A DNA stretch of 64,000 nt from Amphiduros pacificus (GCA_949316495.1 OX439006.1:50013939-50077938), one strand, 5' to 3'. Counted from the stretch's first letter, positions 23,201 through 35,090 are shown. A program made the numbers and translations. Notes: generated by a model not told the origin, from the letters alone.

Positions 23201-23907
23201 TCCATCAGATACTCCTGTGGAAAAACAAAGGGTAGATGGGGCTTATAAAATCCCACTGCCATGAAAAAAGGCTCCAAATTGTTGTTTTTCACGTTATCCA
23301 GTTCTTGAAAGGCTTTAGCTAGGAGGTCATCGTCTGGTAGAGGTTTGCGTTCAGACTGCGGGTCCACCGCTATCCAGCTGGCGTTATCTCGGCTCCAGCG
23401 TCTCAGGTTCTCGCTGTGGTAGTACGATCCATTAGTCCAGGAAAACTGTTCATCATCATGCCCTGGGTGGAATATCTTGCCCATGCCCACAGTATGATAA
23501 CCATGCCGGTCCTTAAAATACTGCGGCAGGGTCGATATGCTGCCCACTGATGACCTGAACTCATTGCTGGAACCGTACACTTGAGTGGTGTCAGGGCGCC
23601 TCCCCGTGAGTAGAGAAGCCCGCGAGGGGGAGCAAACAGCAAGCTGAACATAAGCTCGCTGGAACACAGATGACTTCTGGGCAAATTCCGCTATCCGTGG
23701 TGTCTTTATTGCACTATTGAATTCTGGGAATTTGTTTTTATCTATATAGACCTCTAACTCTGGTCGAAGGTCATCGGCCATAACAAACAGGATGTTCCTT
23801 TTAGTCTCACATTGCACTGTTTGGGTAAGGTAATTAAGTGCAAATAACATAGACAAGAATACAGGTATATATTCAATAGGAGAAGTCTTCATATTCATCA
23901 CGTCCAT
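19681..23907 (-). CDS. IDS: Iduronate-2-sulfatase-like gene, four coding exons
   Basis: The product removes the 2-O-sulfate from iduronate residues of heparan and dermatan sulfate in the lysosome. The coding exons are 23907-23101, 21822-21615, 20861-20760 and 20225-19681. Every junction is GT-AG and in phase, and together they give 553 residues (human IDS has 550). A signal peptide covers about residues 10-33. Metal-binding Asp45-Asp46 lie in MADDLRP. Cys92 in CSPSR is the residue that formylglycine-generating enzyme converts in this family. GKIFHPG (Lys144, His147), YKPHLPF (Lys222, His224) and GDHGW (Asp333, His334) are all present. EFVDIFPTLVDL and MGYSIRT follow in the C-terminal subdomain, with several N-glycosylation sequons. 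It looks functional. One oddity is a short hydrophobic C-terminal tail (MYLIIIILCN). Mammalian IDS has more exons, so this copy is intron-poor. No promoter was recognised. Confidence 0.92.
20760..20861 (-). CDS. IDS: IDS-like gene, coding exon 3
   Basis: A 102-bp exon with acceptor CCGTTGCAG and donor GTAACT. It encodes GDHATWCKNTVFEVSLRTPY and then IMRVPGLTDNGFTSG. This block corresponds to the EHGEWAKYSNFDVATHVPLI segment of human IDS, including the conserved Lys. It was found by reading through the gap between larger exons, and the phase (1 in, 1 out) fits both neighbours. Confidence 0.9.
20965..21116. repeat. Small TIR repeat in IDS intron 2
   Basis: The ends are TTTACAGCAAAAG and, inverted, CTTTTGCTGTAAA. 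It lies between exons 2 and 3 and contains three tandem units of about 33 bp (AAAGCAACCTCAATTTTAT) at about 21004-21082. A diverged relative lies at 22102-22200. It is probably a MITE. Confidence 0.55.
21615..21822 (-). CDS. IDS: IDS-like gene, coding exon 2
   Basis: The acceptor ATGTTACAG precedes GACATATC (phase 0). The exon encodes about residues 270-338, with the YYSTVSYVDSLFGKL helix and the GDHGW active-site motif. It ends CTGG before GTGAGT (phase 1). The intron before it carries a small TIR repeat at 22102-22200. Confidence 0.92.
22102..22200. repeat. Diverged relative of the intronic TIR repeat, in IDS intron 1
   Basis: Starts TTTACAGCAAATG, shares AGTTAC.AG with the copy at 20965-21116, and ends near GGCTTTTGCTGTAG. 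It lacks the tandem 33-bp units. Confidence 0.45.
23101..23907 (-). CDS. IDS: IDS-like gene, coding exon 1
   Basis: Encodes residues 1-269: signal peptide, MADDLRP, CSPSR, GKIFHPG and YKPHLPF. The exon ends ...AATTACCAG followed by GTATAAG, a donor in phase 0. Reading on in genomic DNA gives a stop two codons later, which confirms the exon edge. Met1, Met4 and Met6 are alternative starts; all precede the signal peptide. Confidence 0.92.
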
Positions 23908-26504
23908 GCAATCAAATGGTAACTCCCCACCGATATTTCCTCATTTCCATACGTTTCGTGATTACACGCTGATCTATATTGTTAATTTATCAATAAAATA
24001 TCCATAAGAGTTTATATCCGGGCCGCTAAAAGTATACAATCTCCATTAACACAAGTATGTATGATCCTGACAACATATCTATTGTTTGAACATGAAATCC
24101 ATTTTTGTGCTATCCACCGGAGCAAGTTAGTCATGCTCTGGTGATTTTCAAGTAGGTCAAGTACATCATTTATATTTCAGGCCGCATGACCATTTTCAGG
24201 TGTGAATACGATAAGGACAATTTCAATCATCTCATCCTAAACATATAAAATGTGCCTCAAGAGCCTGACTTATCATTCTATCATGACCAAAAAGGTACAA
24301 GACATTCTGGAAGTGGCATACGGCCTGATATATATTTCATGCACTGCAATGTTTATAATGTATTGATTCCACCACAGTATTTCTCAGTTTGTGTGCATAC
24401 CAATATTATGAATATTCCTTGCACTGTTCTAGATATCAATATCTATGCATGCTAGCCCAGCTTATTTTTGGTTTTCAGGGAGATAAGTCAACAGAAGCCT
24501 CGGAACCATCAAACTGTGATCCTAATTGACCCCGGCTTACTCCCATTTTACGCCATGTGGCGCGGCGCCGCAGCACCATGGCGCCACATATTGTCCAGGG
24601 TGACAAAAACATAAACATCAGACTAATATGTACGTTTAGATATTTCTCAATACTTCTACATGGTCACAAATCCTCTCCGAGAAGGTCATTTGATTTTAAA
24701 GGCATTGATATGACTCTGAATTGACAATCTTGAATTTTGTGCCAGTGGTCTGTGAAGTGCCATGGCATAAAATTGGAGTAATTCCATCACAACACAGAAA
24801 AAACCGAAGTTAGAAACATACCAATATTTCTCTTCTTTGCCATTGGCTAGATCTTTGAATAGCAAATTATTTTAAACAAAAATGTATCTTTCTATCACAA
24901 TTAAACAAAATTGCAGCATTTTTTTCACTCTGAAACAACAAGCATATACAACCTATATAGACTAAATGTGTAGTTTACATGCGTGCACTGGAATGATTAT
25001 GATAAAGCAGAGGGCAGCACATCCTGGCGACCTCACAAGAAATAGTGTGAAAATGTGTACAACAATTTATGAAATATCACAGAGATATGCTGGCAATACC
25101 AACAAATATATTTATCAAGAGACTGAGAATATCATTAGATTATGATTTAGCAGACCAACACTTAGCTCATTGCAAGAAATACATTCTCTCATAGCTTGCT
25201 AATGTTGGTCTGATATATGTCACAAAATACGCCTATCCTCCCTTAGAATGTTTGGCATAATAAGCCCTATGTCACCAACGTCAATACAGGCCTCGTGTAA
25301 TGGGAAAATGCACTGTAAATAAGGTACTTCTGTCCAAAATCAATGTTCTTGTGAATTTAAATCTCCGTCCAGGAGCTAATAATGCTCATAACAATGGCTC
25401 TTGGAGATAACTTCCTGAGTATGTATGTGATGAGATAAAAATGTGAGATAACATGAGAAAAACGTATTTAATTTTCAGGAGATTCAAATTCGGTGTGTCA
25501 CACATGATTTCTAAATGATATTTCAGTGATAAGTTTCAGTGATATGAGTTACTGATGTTTTTCATGCTATTTTTCTTTTTGTGAAGTTATATTGGGTAAA
25601 CGTGATTTCTATTTTTCCCAAATAAAACAATATTTGAGCTGCAAATCACATAAAGCTCTGGTTTGAGAGGTTGGCTCTTCTCTAAAATACCACAAATATC
25701 CGTCCCTTACCCTTTTATTCTGTAAAGATAAATGAAATTACACTGCCCGAAAAGTAAGATTTACAAAGATAAACATGTATTTTTTTTCCATTGTAAATAC
25801 CAATGAAGATCTTTCAGCTAATAAACAATTTTGTAAATACCATTTACTTATTTATAATGCTGAAATATGTTGTACTTTACCAAATATATCAAATTGCACA
25901 TATCAGTTCATAAACAATGTTGTAAAGATTGTTGAATGTCTTTACAATATTGTATTTATGTCGTTAATATCAGTATATTTTCAAATCACCTTTAATCAAT
26001 ATTATGGTTAATTGACATTTTGATCATATATTCGTATATGTAAATGAGAATAGGGATTTATTATACATGTTACATAAAGAGCTTGACATGAAAGGACATA
26101 CAAATATGTAAAATTACTTCTATATGATTAGTGGCTCTTGGAATTGCATATATGCACATATGCATACAACATTGGAAAATGTGTATTTGAGGACTTTATG
26201 TGAGGACTTTATGATTGATAAATTACTACATCAGGATATTTTCAATATCCATTTGATTATGGCAGATAACTGCAAATAGAAAGCGATTTACTTTGTATAT
26301 CCCACATTCAACTATGTGGATAATCACTTCAGTGCCCCACCATTGAACGGGTAAAAGATATTCACATATTTTCTCATTACAATGAATATTGTTATTCTAC
26401 TTGAATATATCTTTTAATTTATGGACTGGGAGTAGACTTATTTGATACATTCTTTTTCTAATTTGGGTCTGGAGAAGGGGCCTTTAGATACTGTTTGAAC
26501 TATT
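23908..26504. other. Upstream of IDS, long intergenic stretch, no gene seen
   Basis: AT-rich sequence with no recognisable protein, RNA gene or element end. A GC-rich patch at about 24550-24590 (CATGTGGCGCGGCGCCGCAG) stands out from the background, with no evident function. The IDS promoter should lie in the first few hundred bases, but no TATA box or initiator was convincing. Confidence 0.45.
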
Positions 26505-26915
26505 CAGAGTGAAAATATGTTCACTGCAAACTAAGATAGAAGCAAATCTTGGATTGGAAGTGACAAGTAAGGTATAAAACATTAAAATCGCGCCTGCCGT
26601 TATTTTTTACACCTTTATGGTCCTATTTACCATACATATCTCTTAGATATCTCTATTTCCATGTTCCTGAGGGTGTTTAGATAATGTTAGGAAGGACTTT
26701 TAAGAGTGAAAAGATGTTCACTGCAAGCTAAGATATAAGTAAATCTTGGATTGGGAGTGACAAGAAAGGTATAAACCATGAAAATTGCACCTGCCGTTTT
26801 TTACACCTTTATGGTCCTATTTAATATTCAGATCTCTTAGATATCTCAATTTCCATGATCGTGAGGTTGTTAAGATACTGTTAGTGCATTAGGACTTTTA
26901 AGAGTGCAAATCTTG
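26505..26915. repeat. About 190-bp tandem duplication at the minisatellite edge
   Basis: Two units starting near 26505 and 26695 share AGAGTGAAAA.ATGTTCACTG, AAATCTTGGATTGG.AGTGACA, TTTACACCTTTATGGTCC and TCTTAGATATCTC. A third unit begins near 26890 and is cut after AAATCTTGG, where the 24-bp array begins. Confidence 0.7.
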
Positions 26916-29900
26916 GTCTCTTAGGTCTCTTTTGGTTGTATTGCTTAGGTCTCCTCTGGTTGTATTGCTTAGGTCTCCTCTGGTTGCATTGCTTAGGTCT
27001 CCTCTGTTTGTATTGCTTAGGTCTCCTCTGTTTGTATAGCTTAGGTCTCCTCTGTTTGTATTGCTTTGGTCTCATCTGTTTGTATTGCGAAGGGCTCCTC
27101 TGGTTGTATTGCTTTGGTCTCATCTGTTTGTATTGCTAAGGGCTCCTCTGGTTGTATTGCTTAGGTCTCCTCTGTATTGCTTTGGTCTCATCTGTTTGTA
27201 TTGCTAAGGGCTCCTCTGGTTGTATTGCTTAGGTCTCCTCTGTTTGTATTGCTTAGGTCTCCTCTGGTTGTATTGCTTAGGTCACCTCTGATTGTATTGC
27301 TTAGGTCTCCTCTGTATTGCTTAGGTCTCCTCTGTTTGTATTGCTTAGGTCTCCTCTGGTTGTATTGCTTAGGTCTCCTCTGTTTGTATTGCTTAGGTCT
27401 CCTCTGTTTGTATAGCTTAGGTCTCCTCTGGTTGTATTGCTCAGGTATCCTCTGTTTGTATTGCTTAGGGCTCCTCTGTTTGTATTGCCTAGGTCTCCTC
27501 TGTTTGTATTGCCTAGGTCTCCTCTGGGTGTATTGCTTAGGTCTCCTCTGTTTGTATTGCTTAGGGCTCCTCTGTATTGCTTAGGTCTCCTCTGGTTGTA
27601 TTACTTAGGTCTCCTCTGTTTGTATTGCTTAGGTCTCCTCTGTTTGTATTGCTTAGGTCTCTTCTGGTTGTATTGCTTAGGTCTCCTCTGGTTGTATTGC
27701 TTAGGACTCCTCTGTTTGTATTGCTTAGGTCTCCTCTGGTTGTATTGCTTAGGTCTCCTCTGTATTGCTTAGGGCTCCTCTGGTTGTATTGCTTAGGTCT
27801 CCTCTGTTTGTATTGCTTAGGTCTCCTCTGTTTGTATTGCTTAGGTCTCCTCTGGTTGTATTGCTTAGGTCTCCTCTGTTTGTATTGCTTAGGTCTCCTC
27901 TGTTTGTATTGCTTAGGTCTCCTCTGTTTGTATTGCTTAGGTCTCCTGTGTTTGTATTGCTTAGGTCTCCTCTGGTTATATTGCTTAGGTCTCCTCTGTT
28001 TGTATTGCTTAGGTCTCCTCTGGTTGTATTGCTTAGGTCACCTCTGTTTGTTATGCTTAGGTCTCCTCTGTTTGTATTGCTTAAGTATAGGTTTCCTCTT
28101 GGTGTATTGCTTAGGTCTCCTCTGTTTGTATTGCTTAGGTCTCCTCTGGTTGTATTGCTTAGGTCTCCTCTGTTTGTATTGCTTAGGTCTCCTCTGTTTG
28201 TATTGCTTAGGTCTCATCTGTTTGTATTGCTTAGGTCTCATCTATTTGTATTGCTTAGGTCTCCTCTGTTTTTATTGCTTAGGTCTCCTCTGTTTTTATT
28301 GCTTAGGTCACCTCTGTTTGTATTGCTTAGGTCTCCTCTGTTTGTATTGCTTAGGTCACCTCTGTTTGTATTGCTTAGGTCTCCTCTGGTTGTATTGCTT
28401 AGGTCTCCTCTGTATTGCTTAGGTCTCCACTGGTTGTATTGCTTAGGTCACCTCTGTTTGTATTGCTTAGGTCTCCTCTGTTTGTATAGCTTAGGTCTCC
28501 TCTGTTTGTATTGCTTAGGTCACCTCTGTTTGTATTGCTTAGGTCTCCTCTGTTTGTATTGCTTAGGTCACCTCTGTTTGTATTGCTTAGGTCTCCTCTG
28601 GTTGTATTGCTTAGGTCACCTCTGTATTGCTTAGGTCTCCTCTGGTTGTATTGCTTAGGTCACCTCTGTTTGTATTGCTTAGGTCTCCTCTGTTTGTATA
28701 GCTTAGGTCTCCTCTGTTGGTATTGCTTAGGTCTCCTCTGTTTGTATTGGTTAGGGCTCCTCTGTTTGTATTGCCTAGGTCTCCTTTGTTTGTATTGCTT
28801 AGGTCTCATCTGTTTGTATTGCTTAGGTCTCCTCTGTATTGCTTAGGTCTCCTCTGTTTGTATTGCTTAGGTCTCCTCTGTTTGTACTGCTCAGGTCTCC
28901 TCTGGTTGTATAGCTTAGGTCTCCTCTGTTTGTATTGCTTAGGTCTCCACTGTTTGTATTGCTTAGGTCTCCTCTGGTTGTATTGCTTTGGTCTCATCTG
29001 TTTGTATTGCTAAGGTCTCCTCTGTTTGTATTGCTTAGGTCTCTTCTGGTTGTATTGCTTAGGTCTCCTCTGTTTGTATTGCTTAGGTCTCCTCTGGTTG
29101 TATTGCTTAGGTCTCTTCTGGTTGTATTGCTTAGGTCTCCTCTGTTTGTATTGCTTAGGTCTCCTCTGGTTGTATTGCTTAGGTCTCTTCTGGTTGTATT
29201 GCTTAGGTCTCTTCTGGTTGTATTGCTTAGGTCTCCTCTGGTTGTATTGCTAAGGTCTCCTCTGTTTGTATTGCTTAGGTCTCTTCTGGTTGTATTGCTT
29301 AGGTCTCCTCTGTTTGTATTGCTTAGGTCACCTCTGTTTGTATTGCTTAGGTCTCCTCTGGTTGTATTGCTTAGGTCTCCTCTGTATTGCTTAGGTCTCC
29401 ACTGGTTGTATTGCTTAGGTCACCTCTGTTTGTATTGCTTAGGTCTCCTCTATTTGTATAGCTTAGGTCTCCTCTGTTTGTATTGCTTAGGTCTCCTCTG
29501 TTTGTATTGCTTAGGTCACCTCTGTTTGTATTGCTTAGGTCTCCTCTGGTTGTATTGCTTAGGTCACCTCTGTTTGTATTGCTTAGGTCTCCTCTGTTTG
29601 TATAGCTTAGGTCTCCTCTGTTGGTATTGCTTAGGTCTCCTCTGTTTGTATTGGTTAGGGCTCCTCTGTTTGTATTGCCTAGGTCTCCTTTGTTTGTATT
29701 GCTTAGGTCTCCTCTGTTTGTATTGCTTAGGTCTCCTCTGTATTGCTTAGGTCTCCTCTGTTTGTATTGCTTAGGTCTCCTCTGTTTGTACTGCTTAGGT
29801 CTCCTCTGGTTGTATTGCTTAGGTCTCCTCTGTTTGTATTGCTTAGGTCTCCACTGTTTGTATTGCTTAGGTCTCCTCTGGTTGTATTGCTTTGGTCTCA

Positions 29901-32637
29901 TCTGTTTGTATTGCTAAGGTCTCCTCTGGTTGTATTGCTTAGGTCTCCTCTGGTTGTATTGCTTAGGTCTCCTCTGTTTGTATTGCTTAGGTCACCTCTG
30001 TTTGTATTGCTTAGGTCTCCACTGTTTGTATTGCTTAGGTCACCTCTGTTTGTATTGCTAACGTCTCCTCTGGTTGTATTGCTTAGGTCTCCTCTGGTTG
30101 TATTGCTTAGGTCACCTCTGATTGTATTGCTTAGGTCTCCTCTGTATTGCTTAGGTCTCCTCTGTTTGTATTGCTTAGGTCTCCTCTGTTTGTATTGCTT
30201 TGGTCTCCACTGTTTGTATTGCTTAGGTCACCTCTGTTTGTATTGCTTAAGTATAGGTTTCCTCTGGGTGTAATGCTTAGGTCACCTCTGTTTGTATTGC
30301 TTAGGTCTCCTCTGTTTGTATTGCTTATGTCTCATCTGTTTGTATTGCTTAGGTCACCTCTGTTTGTATTGCTTAGGTCTCCTCTGTTTGTATTGCTTAA
30401 GTATAGGTTTCCTCTGGGTGTAATGCTTAGGTCACCTCTGGTTATATTGCTTAGGTCTCCTCTGGTTGTATTGCTTAGGTCTCCTCTGTTTGTATTGCTT
30501 AGGTCACCTCTGTTTGTATTGCTAACGTCTCCTCTGGTTGTATTGCTTAGGTCTCCTCTGGTTGTATTGCTTAGGTCTCATCTGTTTGTATTGTTTAGGT
30601 CTCCTCTGGTTGTATTGCTTAGGTCTCCTCTGTTTGTATTGCTTAGGTCTCCTCTGTTTGTATTGCTTAGGTCTCCTCTGGTTGTAATGCTTAGGTCTCC
30701 TCTGTTTGTATTGCCTAGGTCTCCTGTGTTTGTATTGCCTAGGTCTCCTTTGTGTGTATTGCTTAGGTCTCATCTGATTGTATTGCTTAGGTCTCCTCTG
30801 TATTGCTAAGGTCTCCTCTGGTTGTATTGCTTAGGTCACCTCTTTTTGCATTGCTTAGGTCACCTCTGTTTGTATTGCTAACGTCTCCTCTGGTTGTATT
30901 GCTTAGGTCTCCTCTGTTTGTATTGCTTAGGTCTCCTCTGTTTGTATTGCTTAGGTCTCCTCTGTTTGTATTGCTTAAGTATAGGTTTCCTCTGGGTGTT
31001 ATGCTTAGGTCTCCTCTGTTTGTATTGCTTAGGTCTCCTCTGTTTGTATTGCTTAAGTATAGGTTTCCTCTGGGTGTTATGCTTAGGTCTCCTCTGTTTG
31101 TATTGCTTAGGTCTCCTCTGGTTGTATTGCTTAGGTCTCCTCTGGTTGTATTGCTTAGGTCACCTTTGATTGTATTGCTTAGGTCTCCTCTGTATTGCTT
31201 AGGTCTCCTCTGGTTGTATTGCTTAGGTCTCATCTGTTTGTATTGTTTAGGTCTCCTCTGGTTGTATTGCTTAGGTCTCCTCTGTTTGTATTGCTTAGGT
31301 CGTCTCTGGTTGTATTGCTTAGGTCACCTCTGTTTTTATTGCCTAGGTCTCCTCTGTTTGTATTGCTTAGGTCACCTCTGTTTGTATTGCTTAGGTCTCC
31401 ACTGGTTGTATTGCTTAGGTCTCCTCTGTATTGCTTAGGTCTCCTCTGGTTGTATTGCTTAGGTCTCATCTGTTTGTATTGTTTAGGTCTCCTCTGGTTG
31501 TATTGCTTAGGTCTCCTCTGTTTGTATTGCTTAGGTCTCCTCTGTTTGTATTGCTTAGGTCTCCTCTGGTTGTAATGCTTAGGTCTCCTCTGTTTGTATT
31601 GCCTAGGTCTCCTGTGTTTGTATTGCCTAGGTCTCTTTTGTGTGTATTGCTTAGGTCTCCTCTGGTTGTATTGCTTAGGTCACCTCTTTTTGCATTGCTT
31701 AGGTCTCCTCTGTTTTTATTGCCTAAGTATAGGTTTCCTCTGGGTGTATTGCTTAGGTCTCCTTTATTTGTATTGCTTAGGTCTCCTCTGTTTGTATTGC
31801 TTAGGTCTCTTCTGGTTGTATTGCTTAGGTCCCCTCTGGTTGTATTGCTTAGGTCTCCTCTGTTTGTATTGCTTAGGTCTCCTCTGTTTGTATTGCTTAG
31901 GGCTCCTCTGTTTGTATTGCTTAGGTCTCCTCTGTTTGTATTGCTTAGGTCTCCTCTGTTTATATTGCCTAGGTCTCCTCTGTATTGCTTAGGTCTCCTC
32001 TGTTTGTATTGCTTAGGTCTCTTCTGGTTGTATTGCTTAGGTCTCCTCTGTTTATATTGCTTAGGTCTCCTCTGTTTGTATTGCTTAGGTCTCATCTAGT
32101 TGTATTGCTTAGGTCTCCTCTGGTTGTATTGCTTATGTCTCCTCTGTTTGTATTGCTTAGGTCTCCTATGTTTGTATTGCTTAGGTCTCCTCTGTTTGTA
32201 TTGCTTAGGTCTCCTCTGTTTATATTGCTTAGGTCTCCTCTGTTTGTATTGCTTAGGTGTCCTCTGTTTGTATTGCTTAGGTCTCCTCTGTTTGTATTGC
32301 TTAGGTCTCTTCTGTTTGTATTGCTTAGGTCTCCTCTGTTTGTATTGCTTAGCTCTCCTCTGTTTGTATTGCTTAGCTCTCCTCTGTTTGTATTGCTTAG
32401 GTCTCCTCTGCTTGTATTGCTTAGGTCTCCTCTGGTTGTATTGCTAAGGGCTCCTCTGGTTGTATTGCTTAGGTCTCCTCTGTTTGTATTGCTTAGGTCA
32501 CCTCTGATTGTATTGCTTAGGTCTCCTCTGTATTGCTTAGGTCTCCTCTGTATTGCTTAGGTCTCCTCTGTTTGTATTGCTTAGGTCTCCTCTGGTTGTA
32601 TTGCTTAGGTCTCCTCTGTTTGTATTGTTTGTATTGA
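26916..32637. repeat. Giant 24-bp minisatellite array (about 5.7 kb)
   Basis: Roughly 240 head-to-tail units share the core TATTGCTTAGGTCTCC. Variant sites recur: TTTG or GTTG before the core, TCTCC or TCACC after it, and CTTAGG or CTAAGG. A 20-bp short unit lacking TTTG occurs about 15 times, for example near 27308, 28408, 29384 and 32528. A variant linked to CTTAAGTATAGG occurs near 28080, 30247, 30396, 30975, 31055 and 31724. Because 24 is a multiple of 3, four of six frames are open and give 8-residue repeats: LYCLGLLC and VLLRSPLF forward, QRRPKQYK and RGDLSNTN reverse. These are by-products of the repeat. I do not regard them as genes. Confidence 0.95.
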
Positions 32638-34165
32638 AGAAGACGTGACTGTCCCTCGTTAACTCACAATGAGTCTCTCCAACTACATCCAAAGGTGTGA
32701 CACCATCTGCCTGATGTGCCATTTGAGTGGCTGGGGTGATATGCAGGCCAATAGCTCTGGCCACATTTGCACTGACCATATTCGTGGTAGCACCTGTATC
32801 AATAGTAAGTCTAACTGGGTGATGCTTGTAGTAGGCATTCAAAACTGGAGATTGGACCACACTAACCCGGTGAGATACAGGGTTGGGGAGCACCTCGTCG
32901 GGCTCCGCATCATCATATAGGTCATCATCCATCACCTCGTCATCACAATCTCCCACATAGCGGGTGCGGGCTATGGCTTGATGATCAGGTTCTGGGAGAT
33001 ACCTGCATCCACTGATGAAGTGAGTGTGATGCACCCGGCCAGCAGCTTTGCACAATACACATGACCGTGTAGTGTTTTTCCCTTTTTGGAATGTGGTAGG
33101 TTTGCTGGTACCAGGCACAAATCGCCTATTGAAGTTGGAGGCAGATGCACGCATGGCTTTTGTATCTTCCAACGTGTGAAGCTCGTCTAGCAGTGATGAC
33201 AATGCCTGAGAAATCTCGGATTTCAGCGTTGCTAATGTGCGATTGCGGAGTTCGGCACCATACCGCTGTGTGACAAGGAGCGGCAACCTGGGATGGACGA
33301 GGTGGAGCCACATGTAGGTGATTGTGTTCTGCAATGTGGGAGTGAGGTCCTCATCCTTTGGCTACACGCACTCCATGATGCACCATACCCCCATCAGCTG
33401 TTAACAGATTGTCATCAAAGAAGGCGAGAATGCGCTGATACAAATCCTCTGGTTTTTCGCCTGCCTCCAGTTTGATACTGGCTAGGTCTAAAAAGTGTCC
33501 CCCTGTGGCTTGAAAACCATAATGCTCTCTGATAGATTGCCATATGCTGTTGAGGCTGGTGGAGGACTTTATTATGGTGTTTCTTGAGATGACACTTCAA
33601 TAGTTAGCTATCTGACCCAGCATCAAGTCCAGTTGGGTATTTTTCTGGACAGCAGTTCGCCTATTGGCCACGTCAGCACCATCATCAGTAAAACCACGCA
33701 GGGGGGCTGCTGCGGTTTTCTTGTGCCAGGTAAACTCTGGGTCCAGGAATGTGCCAAAATTATTATCTAGGGAGAGGATGTACAATAAATTTTGCCTCCA
33801 ATTTTCAAAGGAATTTATTGTCTCTTCTTTTGTCAATTGCCACTGCTTGGGAGCTTTAGTTGCCATGATTACTGCTGGTATACTGAGTATTGGGGTAGAA
33901 AAGTCACTGGGAGATACTACAAATAGTCTATGTTATGCTGATTGTGCCCTTTACACAATACTTATCCTGATTCATGTGAGTGTGTATAACTGCACTACTG
34001 TCCTTGTGATTCAGGCGAGTGTGACAAAGTGAAGATGCCGGTCCGGTTGTTGACACATGAAATGTTCTCAGATATCTCTCCCAGCTGGTAAGTTGCCATT
34101 TACTTTCTTCTCTGTGTTGAAGGCTGTCTGGGTACGGTAGAACCGCTGCCACCACGTTAATTGAT
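32637..34165 (-). mobile_element. Second Ty3/gypsy fossil, partial, minus strand
   Basis: Reading leftwards from about 33866 there is a gag-like region ([16 protein letters not shown], close to the 13 kb fossil), then the same CX2CX9HX4C knuckle (about 33020-33080), then a protease motif IDTGATTNMV (about 32780-32810). A GTGGTGGCAGCGG segment near 34150 matches the presumed primer-binding region of the first fossil. The rest of pol is not seen: the element meets the minisatellite at about 32637. Broken, with about three breaks. Confidence 0.8.
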
Positions 34166-34804
34166 GTTCCCAAACAATGACAACAAAGCTGGTCTGTTTG
34201 AACACATGTATTTCAACTCGAACCCCGATCCGGACAGCCCCGGAACGATCCAACCTAAATGTAGAACAGCAAAACAACAAACGGAACGGAGTGGAGTGGC
34301 GACATAAAACTTCAGAAATTAGTCTGAAATAAGTGAATTTCTCATCTGTTTTTTTTCTTTTCCTGAACTTGGAGCCCATTTATCCTCACATTTTAAAGTT
34401 GAAGGCTGGATGTTCTCTTTCTGGCTTTGTGAAGCTTTTTGCCATTTATTTGGTGGTTCATCTTCAAAATCATCATTATTCCACACCTCCAATATTGGTT
34501 TAAAAGCACTGAAACTTGCCATTTTTGTCTATGCACATGAATAGCAGACGACAATGTTTATTTACGATTGTTTACGTTCTTATTAGTCATGTGATGGCAT
34601 AGTATCAATATGGACCAATCAGAGACAAGTATGTTAATGAGCAAAATTGAATCAATGAACTTGTTTTGACACGGAAATGTTATTATTACCACTTCCGGGT
34701 CAAATTTTGGTCACGTGTTTCTTTTCTGGCCACTGATTGGTCGAAAATCTTTTTCACATATGACGAATATAAAACGTCATCAAAGTACTATATTTATAAC
34801 GGGA
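34166..34804. other. Flank of the second gypsy fossil, possibly LTR remnant
   Basis: By position, upstream of the presumed primer-binding segment, this could include LTR sequence. No matching partner LTR is present in the window, so the call cannot be settled. No gene seen. Confidence 0.35.
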
Positions 34805-35090
34805 AATCCGTGGTCGAGCGGCCTTGACCGCTGATTACCAAAACTGGCCTCATCCTTGTGGCCGCGGTTTCGAATCCACGTCTACGCAGTAGGCAAAACG
34901 ACCAGAATAGTGTAGGAGGATAGTATTCCTGTTCCTTGCTATCAAGGACCGAATATTCATCTTTGACCTAAAAGCATCAGGTTAAGGCACATTCATGGGA
35001 ACCTTAACTTCCATGTGAATAAACTCCACATTCAGACAATTTGGGAAAGTGCACTAGTAAACATCTATGCCAGAATGGTTTCTATGGCAA
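34805..35090 (+). repeat. Second type of tRNA-headed SINE-like repeat
   Basis: The head at about 34810-34892 has A-box TGGTCGAGCGG and B-box GGTTTCGAATCC with an intervening long arm, like a Ser/Leu-class tRNA. The acceptor stem does not pair, so it is not a functional tRNA. About 190 bp of unrelated body follows, up to a (TA)n tract. No second copy is in the window. Confidence 0.45.

Noticed and set aside
26881-32560. Many long open frames of LYCLGLLC, VLLRSPLF, RRPKQYKQ or RGDLSNTN repeats
   Set aside because: They follow from a stop-free 24-bp repeat read in four frames and have no start context, splice sites or independent coding signal. The RGD text is a by-product of the unit.
26916-32637. 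CRISPR array
   Set aside because: Head-to-tail units with no unique spacers, in an animal-like genome; it is a minisatellite.
34808-34893. Possible Ser/Leu tRNA gene
   Set aside because: Box motifs fit, but the acceptor stem does not pair and a repeat-like body follows.
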